This document shows, piece after piece, positions 1-5,035 of a stretch of DNA of 7,283 nucleotides. This stretch comes from Thermomicrobiales bacterium (GTDB lineage Bacteria; Chloroflexota; Chloroflexia; Thermomicrobiales; UBA6265), in the NCBI GenBank assembly GCA_030447145.1, contig JAUJLY010000138.1:1-7283 (forward strand). Reading direction: 5' to 3'. How positions within the stretch are numbered: the stretch's first letter is position 1; each line of letters opens with the position of its first letter. The notes below the pieces were generated by a model, which saw nothing but the letters and a program-made list of their open reading frames with translations, did no database searches and had not been told where the DNA came from. The position numbers were made by a program, and so were the translations under genes.

Positions 1-176
1 TGGATGTGGCCCAGCACCTCCACGGGGCCGTTCGGGAAGCGATGCAACTCGTGCAGGTGGATACGGTGTTCGGCGGAGCTACCCTCGCAACGGCCAAGCA
101 TCACGCGACCGCTCGCGGCGCCCAAATCGATGGCGATGAAGTGCGCTGCGGGGTTCGTCCCGGTTGATGTCGACAT
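1..176 (-). CDS. rhaB: L-rhamnulokinase, N-terminal part (runs off window)
   Basis: This is the N-terminal 58 codons of a FGGY-family sugar kinase that phosphorylates L-rhamnulose to L-rhamnulose-1-phosphate in the cytoplasm. The translation starts MSTSTGTNPAAHFIAIDLG and contains the kinase phosphate-1 motif AIDLGAASGRVMLGR at about residues 15-29, followed by LHELHRFPNGPVEV, which resembles the RhaB pattern of an E(I/L)HRF.NG segment right after the first hairpin. The ATG at 176-174 is preceded by a weak AGGA a few bases upstream. The gene lies 56 nt after the rhaEW stop on the same strand, so it is probably the last or a late gene of the rhamnose operon. The rest, including the catalytic Asp and the ATP domain, lies outside the window, so integrity cannot be judged. 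Specificity for rhamnulose over other FGGY substrates rests on the ASSGRVML-type motif, HRF.NG and the operon context. Confidence 0.88.
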   Translation of the reverse strand, partial: MSTSTGTNPAAHFIAIDLGAASGRVMLGRCEGSSAEHRIHLHELHRFPNGPVEVLGHI

Positions 177-232
177 GATCCTGTCCGTGAGCCTTGGCGG
201 CGCAGTCTGCGTCGGGGTGTCCTGAGGGACCC

Positions 233-1603
233 CTAGCGCAGGAAGGCTTCGTGCAGACCACCATCCACAGTGATGATCTGACCGGTCGTCTGCAGGAGGC
301 GGTCGGTCAGCAGCAGGAACATGGCTTCTGCCTGGTCCGCCGGCGTGATGGGCTGCTTGAGCAGCGTGCGGTTGGCGTAGAACTGCGCCAACTTCTGCCT
401 GAGTGCCTCGGTTTCTTCATCATTCGAGTGGTCAATGTCGTACTTGGCCAGCGAGGCGAGCACCCGATCACGGGGAAACATTGCGCTCCCCTCGACGACC
501 GTTGCCGGCGCTACGCCGTTCACCCTCACGATTGGCGCGAGCTCGATGGCGAGTTCGCGGACGAGGTGATTGGCGGCCGCCTTGCTTGTGTCGTACGCTA
601 GGCTGCCCTTCTTGGCCACCACTGCGTTCACCGACGTTGTTAGGACCACGCTGGCGGGCAGCCCCTGGTCCTTAAGCATCCTGGCCGCCTCGTCGGCGAC
701 AAGATAGTGCCCGGTGACGTTGACGCTATAGGTGAGAGTCCACTTGTCGTCCGGGATCTTTCCGTCCGCGTCGGGTGACACGAAGATGCCCGCCGTGACG
801 GCAATGCCATCGAGACCACCGTAGGCGAGCGCCACCTGGCGCAGAAGAGCCGCGATGCTCTCGCGGCTGGTGACGTCGACCTGCAAGCCCACCGCAGGGC
901 CGCAATTGGAGATGCCACTGCCCGCTACGCCGATGCCCACCCCGTGCGTATCCGTGATGAGCGTCGCCGTGTCCTGAGCGGCGTCTGCGTCCAGATCCGC
1001 GCTGACGACGTGCGCACCCTCCCGCGCCAGCCGCAGCGCGACCTCCCGCCCAATACCGCTGCCCGCGCCGACAACAGCGATGATGCGGCGCGCCAGCTCC
1101 TTCTCGGGGGGCATTCGCTGCAGCTTCGCCTCTTCGAGCAGCCAGTACTCGATGTCAAACGCTTCCTGCAGTGGCAGCGCCGTGTACTCATCGATCGCCT
1201 GGGCCCCGCGCATGACTTCTACGGCTGCGCTGTAGAACTCAGCAGTCACACGCGACTCGCTCTTGTCCTTGCCCCACGCAATCATGCCGAGGCCCGGGAT
1301 CAGGATCACCGTCGGATTCGGGTCTCGCATGATGGGCGAACTGGGCCGGCGATGCGTGGCGTAATAGTCGGCGTAGTCCTCCCGGTACTGTTCGAGACCC
1401 GCCGAGAGGGCGCGCGTGAGGGTATCCTCGTTGCCCTCCTCCGGGTTCCAGTCGACGTAGAGCGGTTTGATCTTGGTGCGCAGGAAATGATCGGGGCAGG
1501 AAGTGCCCAGTGCGGCCAGCCGCGGTGCATCATGGCTGTTGACGAACCGGAGGATGCCGGGGTCCTCCTGGACGGTGCCGAGGACGCGTCGGTGCTGGCT
1601 CAA
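233..1603 (-). CDS. rhaEW: RhaEW 3' part: end of aldolase module plus lactaldehyde dehydrogenase (SDR) domain
   Basis: This is the C-terminal portion of the bifunctional rhamnulose-1-phosphate aldolase/L-lactaldehyde dehydrogenase. The reading frame is open from 1669, directly after the in-frame TAA; 1603 is only the first possible alternative start (TTG). The conserved linker SCPDHFLRTKIKPLYVDWNP belongs to the aldolase-side family signature. The SDR domain follows, with the NAD-binding GAGSGIG at about residues 468-474 of the unbroken protein and the catalytic Ser613, Tyr626 and Lys630 (YDTSK) in normal SDR spacing. It ends GQIITVDGG...LR and a TAG at 235-233. All SDR active-site residues are present, which argues for a recent lesion rather than an old pseudogene. 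The domain would oxidise the lactaldehyde released by the aldolase half. Without readthrough or reinitiation it would not be translated; the TTG has only a GGGGG stretch very close upstream, so a dedicated start is doubtful. Confidence 0.85.
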   Translation of the reverse strand: MSQHRRVLGTVQEDPGILRFVNSHDAPRLAALGTSCPDHFLRTKIKPLYVDWNPEEGNEDTLTRALSAGLEQYREDYADYYATHRRPSSPIMRDPNPTVILIPGLGMIAWGKDKSESRVTAEFYSAAVEVMRGAQAIDEYTALPLQEAFDIEYWLLEEAKLQRMPPEKELARRIIAVVGAGSGIGREVALRLAREGAHVVSADLDADAAQDTATLITDTHGVGIGVAGSGISNCGPAVGLQVDVTSRESIAALLRQVALAYGGLDGIAVTAGIFVSPDADGKIPDDKWTLTYSVNVTGHYLVADEAARMLKDQGLPASVVLTTSVNAVVAKKGSLAYDTSKAAANHLVRELAIELAPIVRVNGVAPATVVEGSAMFPRDRVLASLAKYDIDHSNDEETEALRQKLAQFYANRTLLKQPITPADQAEAMFLLLTDRLLQTTGQIITVDGGLHEAFLR

Positions 1604-1669
1604 CTGCCCCCGTAGCCAGGGCAGAACCTGCGAGATGACGCTGTGCCTGCCCTCCTCGTCGAGCGCCGG

Positions 1670-1672
1670 TTA
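1670..1672 (-). other. In-frame TAA inside rhaEW
   Basis: On the minus strand the codons read GGC CAG AAG TAA CCG GCG CTC. Both flanking open frames have the same phase (2470 and 1603 are both 1 modulo 3), so this is a single nonsense codon and not an indel. The residue it replaces cannot be determined here. The base after the stop is C. Confidence 0.9.
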
Positions 1673-2470
1673 CTTCTGGCCGCCGAACGTATTCTCACCC
1701 TTGTCGTGCTCCTCAATGAAGCGACCGGCTCGCTCGATCAGCTCAAGGGTCAGTTCGTAGCACGCCTTGTCGTCGTCAGCCCAGTTGATGAGCCCGTGTC
1801 CCCCCAGAATCACGCCCTTGGCGGTGGGGTGGTCGCGCACGACCTGCCCGAGCTTGAGGCCCAGGTCGAAACCAGGGCGCTGCCACGGGATCCAGACCAC
1901 CTCATCGCCGTAGATCTCCCGGGTCAGGCGCTCGGCGTTTGCCGCTGCTGCCACAGCGATGACGGCGTTGGGATGCATGTGGTCGACGTGCCGAAAGGGC
2001 ACGAAGGCGTGCAGGGGGGTGTCGATCGACGAGGGCCGCGGATTGAGACCAAACGTACAGTGCGGGTACAGGCCAACGATCTCGTCCTCAATCTCGGTCT
2101 TGGGTCCGTGCTGCGGCGCGCGATCGTAGTGCTGGCTGAGCGCAATCACCTTGTCCAGGTACAGCGAGGCGAAGTTCTCCCGCCTGGCTGTGCGGAGGTC
2201 GCCCCCCGATCCCTTGACCCAGAGCACGTCGACGGGCTCACCGGAGAGCGGGTCGCGCTCCTCCAGCTTGGCGGATGTATTCCCTCCGCCGGTGTTGGTG
2301 ATCCGCCCGTCCGCTCCGAGCAGGTTCGAGCGGTAGACCAGCCGCTCGACGGGGCTAAGCTCTGCCGCGTACGTGTCGTCCCAAGCGTAGGTGACGTGCC
2401 GGAGCCGGGCCGGCTCGCCAGTGGCCTGTGGTCCAGCCGGGGAACCGGACCGCGTCTGCTGCCTCGACAT
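1670..2470 (-). CDS. rhaEW: RhaEW 5' part: class II rhamnulose-1-phosphate aldolase domain, ended by premature TAA
   Basis: This is the first 266 codons of the bifunctional aldolase/dehydrogenase. The class II aldolase domain splits L-rhamnulose-1-phosphate into DHAP and L-lactaldehyde using a divalent metal. Visible signatures are VERLVYRSNLLGADGRITNT (about 41-60), the phosphate-binding GGGN (61-64) and KGSGG (86-90), metal ligands His164 and His166 in HMHP, and the third ligand His225 in GGHGLINW. The ATG at 2470 lies 2 nt after the rhaA stop and has a good AAAGGGGG ribosome binding site 8 nt upstream. The frame ends at TAA 1672-1670, yet the same frame continues after it with family-specific sequence to 233. 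The unbroken protein would be 745 residues, somewhat long for a family of roughly 700. The truncated product keeps all metal ligands, so a free aldolase is conceivable, but the missing linker is conserved and function is uncertain. Confidence 0.88.
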   Translation of the reverse strand: MSRQQTRSGSPAGPQATGEPARLRHVTYAWDDTYAAELSPVERLVYRSNLLGADGRITNTGGGNTSAKLEERDPLSGEPVDVLWVKGSGGDLRTARRENFASLYLDKVIALSQHYDRAPQHGPKTEIEDEIVGLYPHCTFGLNPRPSSIDTPLHAFVPFRHVDHMHPNAVIAVAAAANAERLTREIYGDEVVWIPWQRPGFDLGLKLGQVVRDHPTAKGVILGGHGLINWADDDKACYELTLELIERAGRFIEEHDKGENTFGGQK

Positions 2471-2472
2471 GC

Positions 2473-3771
2473 CTACGACCCCCTTTGTGCCAACGCTTGC
2501 GCCTCGTACCGCCAGATGTCGTCCATGAACCGCATGCCGACCGGAACCTCATGTTGCAGGCAAAAATAGTCCCACACTGCCTGCCAGGGCAGCCCCTTGG
2601 CCTCCTCGAACAGGGCCAGCCGGCTGCTGTAGTCCCCCTCGTGTTCGAGCCGGCGCAACTGATCCGTCGGCTCGAGCAGCGCCACCAAGGCGGCACGCAG
2701 GACGTTGCGTGCGCCGACGACCCAGGCGGCAATGCGGTTAATGCTTCCGTCAAAGAAGTCCAACCCGATATGCACGCGATCCAGGTATCCTCCCGTCACC
2801 ACCTCCCGCACCATGGCCTGTGTCTCGTCGGTGAGCGTGACGACGTGGTCGCTGTCCCAGCGCACCCCGCGGCTGATGTGCAGTGCCAAGTTCGGCACGT
2901 ACATCAACACGGACGAGAGCTTGTCCGCGATCGACTCGGTGGGGTGGAAATGACCGCTATCGAGTGTCACCAGGATCCCGTTGCGTATGGCGTACCCCAT
3001 ATAGAACTCGTGCGATCCGACGACATAGCTCTCCGAGCCGAGGCCGAAAAGTTTGCTCTCGACCGCGTCGAGATTGTGTTGGGGGTCCACGGGCACCGCG
3101 AAGATCTCGTCGAGCGCATCCATCAGCCGTCGGCGCGGCGCGGCGCGATCCACCGGCGTGTCCTTTGAGCCGTCGGGAATCCAGATGTTCGTCACCGACG
3201 GAGTCCCCAACTCCCTGCCGAAGTGCTCCCCGATGCTCCGGCAGGCAATGCAGTGCCCGATCCAATACTGGCGAATGCCAGAGTCCCGGTGCGAGAGGGT
3301 AAACCCGGTCTCGGCTAGCGCATGGGAGAAGAGTGTCGGGTTGAAATCAAGCCCGTGCCCGTTGGCTCTCGCCCACTCCACCCACGCCGAGAAGTGCTCC
3401 GGCTGCACCTCGTCCCGCTCGACCCTCCGTCCGTCGGTTTCCGCATAGATGGCGTGCAGGTTGAGTCTGTGATTGCCTGGGATGAGGCTGTAGGCCATGT
3501 CGAGATCCGCTCGTAGCTCTTCCGCACTGCGGGCCTTGCCCGGGTAGTTGCCAGTGACCGCGATGCCGCCCCCAAGCCCGGCATCGGGCGCCTCGAACCC
3601 CGCGACATCGTCGCCCTGCCAGCAGTGGAGACTCAGGGAGATCCCAGCCAGCGCCGAAAGCGCCTGCTCCGTGTCCACGCCCAGATCGGCGTAGCGCTCC
3701 CTAGCCAATTCGTAGGCAGCGAGCACCTGCTCCACGCTGGGTCCCTGTGTCGGTATGCTGATAACGCTCAT
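2473..3771 (-). CDS. rhaA: L-rhamnose isomerase
   Basis: Interconverts L-rhamnose and L-rhamnulose, the first step of cytoplasmic rhamnose catabolism. The 432-residue product is close to the 419-residue E. coli enzyme and aligns with it along its whole length by recall: SLHCWQGDDV (47-56), GGIAVTGNYPGKARSAEELR, LNLHAIY, LDFNPTLFSH, IRQYWIGHC, NIWIPDG, AVESKLFG, SGHFHPTE, RWDSDHV and HIGLDFFDGSINRIAAWV. With a constant offset of four, the metal ligands are conserved: Glu238, Asp271, His274, His298, Asp306, Asp308 and Asp338. It is thus the RhaA (E. coli/Bacillus) type rather than the RhaI type. The ATG at 3771 has AAGGAA 7 nt upstream and AGGAGG 13 nt upstream. Its start overlaps the stop of the upstream ROK-derived frame as ATGA, suggesting translational coupling. 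It ends TAG at 2475-2473. It appears fully intact. Confidence 0.97.
   Translation of the reverse strand: MSVISIPTQGPSVEQVLAAYELARERYADLGVDTEQALSALAGISLSLHCWQGDDVAGFEAPDAGLGGGIAVTGNYPGKARSAEELRADLDMAYSLIPGNHRLNLHAIYAETDGRRVERDEVQPEHFSAWVEWARANGHGLDFNPTLFSHALAETGFTLSHRDSGIRQYWIGHCIACRSIGEHFGRELGTPSVTNIWIPDGSKDTPVDRAAPRRRLMDALDEIFAVPVDPQHNLDAVESKLFGLGSESYVVGSHEFYMGYAIRNGILVTLDSGHFHPTESIADKLSSVLMYVPNLALHISRGVRWDSDHVVTLTDETQAMVREVVTGGYLDRVHIGLDFFDGSINRIAAWVVGARNVLRAALVALLEPTDQLRRLEHEGDYSSRLALFEEAKGLPWQAVWDYFCLQHEVPVGMRFMDDIWRYEAQALAQRGS
2479..2486 (-). promoter_or_regulatory. Ribosome binding site of rhaEW
   Basis: AAAGGGGG on the minus strand ends 8 nt before the ATG at 2470. It lies inside the last codons of rhaA and supports the chosen rhaEW start and its coupling to rhaA. 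Confidence 0.6.
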
Positions 3772-3965
3772 GCTGACGTTCCTTCCTCCTGCACCCGGAC
3801 CGCGGCGAGGGTCTCAGCGTCGAAGGCGTATGACCACCGATGCTGCCCGGCCCCGCCAACGCTTCCGCGGTCGAGCCGACGATTCATCACCAGACCGGCA
3901 CCAATGCCGTAATCGACGGCGACGGTGACGATGTCATCCAGGCCACGTCCGGCACCGAACCATTG
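3768..3965 (-). pseudogene. ROK continuation after TAA, truncated and joined to an unrelated tail
   Basis: The frame of the ROK regulator goes on after the TAA for 65 sense codons and stops at TGA 3770-3768, overlapping the rhaA start (ATGA). The first 40 codons are still ROK-like: QWFGAGRGLDDIVTVAVDYG, then GIGAGLVMNRRLDRG and GGAG, matching the usual ROK order of FGAGRG, a G.GIG nucleotide-site loop and RG..GGAGE. After GGAG (about residues 246-249) similarity ends abruptly. The expected EIGH and the zinc motif C.CG..GC.E are absent, as is roughly the last third of a normal 380-400 residue regulator. The final 25 codons begin QHRWSYAFDAE. This tail resembles the short C-terminal strand seen at the end of some alpha-L-rhamnosidases (VGSG.H.W/F), which would fit a lost gene in front of rhaA, but this is weak inference. 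Confidence 0.7.
3779..3790 (-). promoter_or_regulatory. Ribosome binding site of rhaA
   Basis: AGGAGGAAGGAA on the minus strand; the AAGGAA part sits 7 nt before the ATG at 3771. It lies within the last codons of the ROK-derived reading frame, so rhaA can be translated even if the upstream frame is broken. Confidence 0.7.
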
Positions 3966-3968
3966 TTA
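3966..3968 (-). other. In-frame TAA inside the ROK regulator
   Basis: On the minus strand the codons read AAC ATC GCC TAA CAA TGG TTC. ROK proteins commonly have Glu at this position (AE.WFGAGRG), so GAA to TAA by one base change is the simplest origin. As in rhaEW, the stop is followed by C. Confidence 0.85.
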
Positions 3969-4592
3969 GGCGATGTTACCGGCACGCGCGTCATTCTCCA
4001 GGTACACCGGGATTCCTACCTGATGCGCCAGGCGATCGGCAATGGACGCGTTTCTCCAGCCAAAGTGCGGGGCGAGGATTGACACGCCAAGCCCCGCATC
4101 CGCGATGCCCACTCCAGTACCAAGGAGCCGTGCCCGATCGATGTCGGCGGCGGCGAGGGGATTCTCCACGACCTCGCTGGTTACCCGGACGACCTCCTCC
4201 GCAGAGGAGACAGGGATTCCCCTGCCCATTCCCGTCAGCGGACGGCAGTGACATTCGACGTACTGGAGGACATTTGCCTCCAGACCGGTGACAACGCACG
4301 AGACAGAGTGCTGGGTAAGCGTGCCACCCACGACGTAGGCGGCTTCCGGGTTCAGGCTGAGCGGAATCGCCTTCCGGCCGGCCCGTCCATCCGCCTTGGC
4401 CCCACCTGCTTCCTGCACGAGCCCACGCTCGATTACCGCGCCAGTGATGCCGGACACTGCCGACGGACTCAGGCCGGTGATCTCGCTGATCTCCTTGCGC
4501 GAGACCGGTCCCTTGGCCCGGATGGTCTGCAGCACCATTTGCGGGTTCATCTGCCTGGCACGCCCACTGTTTACCCGCTGCGACTGCATCAT
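3966..4592 (-). CDS. ROK-family transcriptional regulator, N-terminal part ended by premature TAA
   Basis: This encodes a 208-residue fragment of a ROK (NagC/XylR-type) repressor, the likely regulator of the rhamnose operon it leads. The N-terminal winged helix-turn-helix covers about residues 15-60 (NPQMVLQTIRAKGPVSRKEI, then TGLSPSAVSGITGAVIERGL), followed by the wing GRAGRKAIPLSLNP. The sugar-kinase-like domain begins at about residue 86 (YVVGG) and includes LGTGVGIAD, ILAPHFGWRN and VYLENDARAG. The stop at codon 209 falls where ROK proteins usually read ALAE.WFGAGRG, and that sequence does continue beyond it. Two adjacent ATGs (4592, 4589) follow GAGGG. The DNA-binding domain is intact, so the fragment might still bind DNA, but it would lack most of the effector and dimerisation domain and be insensitive to sugar or unstable. 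The effector cannot be read from the sequence; rhamnose or a derivative is the contextual guess. Confidence 0.82.
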   Translation of the reverse strand: MMQSQRVNSGRARQMNPQMVLQTIRAKGPVSRKEISEITGLSPSAVSGITGAVIERGLVQEAGGAKADGRAGRKAIPLSLNPEAAYVVGGTLTQHSVSCVVTGLEANVLQYVECHCRPLTGMGRGIPVSSAEEVVRVTSEVVENPLAAADIDRARLLGTGVGIADAGLGVSILAPHFGWRNASIADRLAHQVGIPVYLENDARAGNIA

Positions 4593-4605
4593 CGGAACCC
4601 TCGGG

Positions 4606-4630
4606 TTGATTCCTTCAATGACTGGATCAA
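4606..4630 (-). promoter_or_regulatory. Candidate operator overlapping the rha/ROK transcription start
   Basis: An imperfect inverted repeat, on the minus strand TTGATCC then 10 nt then GGAATCAA, lies directly downstream of the predicted -10 box and covers the expected start of transcription. Such a position suits a repressor site, and autoregulation by the ROK protein is plausible. The -35 box TTGATA carries a third partial TTGAT half-site. Assignment to the ROK protein is inference. Confidence 0.45.
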
Positions 4631-4657
4631 TCCTACCGGGCGCCGTGGGTTTATCAA
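4630..4657 (-). promoter_or_regulatory. Predicted promoter of the ROK-rhaA-rhaEW-rhaB operon
   Basis: On the minus strand, TTGATA (4657-4652) and TAGGAT (4635-4630) are separated by 16 nt and match sigma-70-type -35 and -10 boxes, with the TAGGAT form common in high-GC Gram-positives. The predicted start near 4623 leaves a leader of about 30 nt before the ROK ATG at 4592. Confidence 0.6.
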
Positions 4658-4751
4658 GACTCCTGAACGAGAACCGTCGTCGGTGGAAGGGAGCCGGTGA
4701 CGTTCAAGTGTCCGCTTCGGCGGCTTCGTCGACGCATAGGCAACTGCGGGG

Positions 4752-4875
4752 ATCTGCGAGGGCACCGCCACATAGATTGACACTCCCATTCGGCTGCACG
4801 CACACTGCCAGAAACCTGCACCATGCATCTGCGAGGACCGCCATGGTGACAGGGCGACGTTCTGCCAGGCACCGC
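4752..4875 (+). repeat. Three degenerate direct repeats (TCTGCSAGG..ACCGC)
   Basis: Copy 1 is ATCTGCGAGGGCACCGCCA (4752-4770), copy 2 is ATCTGCGAGGACCGCCA (4827-4843, two bases shorter in the middle) and copy 3 is TCTGCCAGGCACCGC (4861-4875). They lie upstream of the plus-strand operon with start-to-start distances of 75 and about 33 bp. They may be operator sites or remnants of a local duplication; no known motif is recognised. Confidence 0.5.
4777..4806 (+). promoter_or_regulatory. Possible plus-strand promoter
   Basis: A perfect TTGACA at 4777-4782 is followed after 18 nt by CACACT (4801-4806), a poor -10 box. It lies between repeat copies 1 and 2 and points towards the plus-strand operon. 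The weak -10 box makes this tentative or activator-dependent. Confidence 0.28.
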
Positions 4876-4892
4876 AGAATCAGCGATATCCG

Positions 4893-4900
4893 GGAGGAGG
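4893..4900 (+). promoter_or_regulatory. Ribosome binding site of the chimeric remnant
   Basis: GGAGGAGG lies 6 nt before the GTG at 4907 and decides that start over the GTG at 4901, which directly abuts it. Confidence 0.55.
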
Positions 4901-4906
4901 GTGACC

Positions 4907-5035
4907 GTGCAGAGGACAAAGGTCGGCGTCATCGGCTCCGAGCTGCACCTAGCCTACCTTGGCCAGAAGACTCCGGAACAGGCACTGGCAGATGCCGAAA
5001 CTGCCGCTGACGCTGTGCTGCAGTCAGGAGGCTGA
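4907..5035 (+). pseudogene. Chimeric remnant: Gfo/Idh oxidoreductase start fused to ABC sugar-binding protein end
   Basis: This is a 42-codon frame with a strong ribosome binding site and a GTG start. It opens MQRTKVGVIG, the usual first strand of a Gfo/Idh/MocA dehydrogenase (normally followed by CGNI or a similar Rossmann glycine loop). From about residue 12 it changes to LHLAYLGQKTPEQALADAET and ends AADAVLQSGG. That second part looks like the last helix of an extracellular solute-binding protein of a sugar ABC transporter, whose C-termini typically read (L/A)..A.LG.KSPEQAL..A...V...L. Neither a Rossmann loop nor a binding-protein core is present. The stop TGA (5033-5035) overlaps the first ATG of the dehydratase gene (TGATG). 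The simplest reading is an in-frame deletion that removed most of two genes and everything between; a genuine coupling leader peptide or an assembly join is also possible. Confidence 0.6.
5026..5031 (+). promoter_or_regulatory. Ribosome binding site of the enolase-superfamily gene
   Basis: AGGAGG lies 3 nt before the ATG at 5035 but 6 nt before the second ATG at 5038, so the second ATG (protein start MKISNVST) is the better start. Confidence 0.65.

Larger units (their letters stand above)
4593..4906. other. Divergent intergenic region between the ROK/rha operon and the plus-strand operon
   Basis: No convincing coding sequence was found in 314 bases. The left end holds the minus-strand promoter and inverted repeat. 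The right part holds three degenerate repeat copies, a possible plus-strand promoter and the ribosome binding site of the chimeric remnant at 4907. Short open frames crossing it have no recognisable family features. Confidence 0.6.

Noticed and set aside
194..601. Plus-strand 135-codon open frame
   Set aside because: It is antisense to the C-terminal end of rhaEW and has no family features.
944..1615. Plus-strand 223-codon open frame
   Set aside because: It is antisense to the SDR half of rhaEW, with arginine-rich low-complexity translation and no ribosome binding site or family match.
1604..1672. Frameshift as the cause of the split rhaEW
   Set aside because: The two halves are in the same phase; the 66 bases between the TAA and the TTG at 1603 translate in frame without other stops (PALDEEGRHSVISQVLPWLR), so the lesion is a nonsense codon.
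1643..2569. Plus-strand 308-codon open frame
   Set aside because: It is antisense to the aldolase domain, has no recognisable domain, and is explained by high GC content opposite a real gene.
1670..3968. Selenocysteine or pyrrolysine insertion at the internal stops
   Set aside because: Those use TGA and TAG, not TAA, and neither position is a known site for them.
4396..5010. Plus-strand 204-codon open frame crossing the intergenic region
   Set aside because: It starts opposite the ROK gene, is arginine- and serine-rich, and overlaps the better supported chimeric frame at 4907 in another phase.
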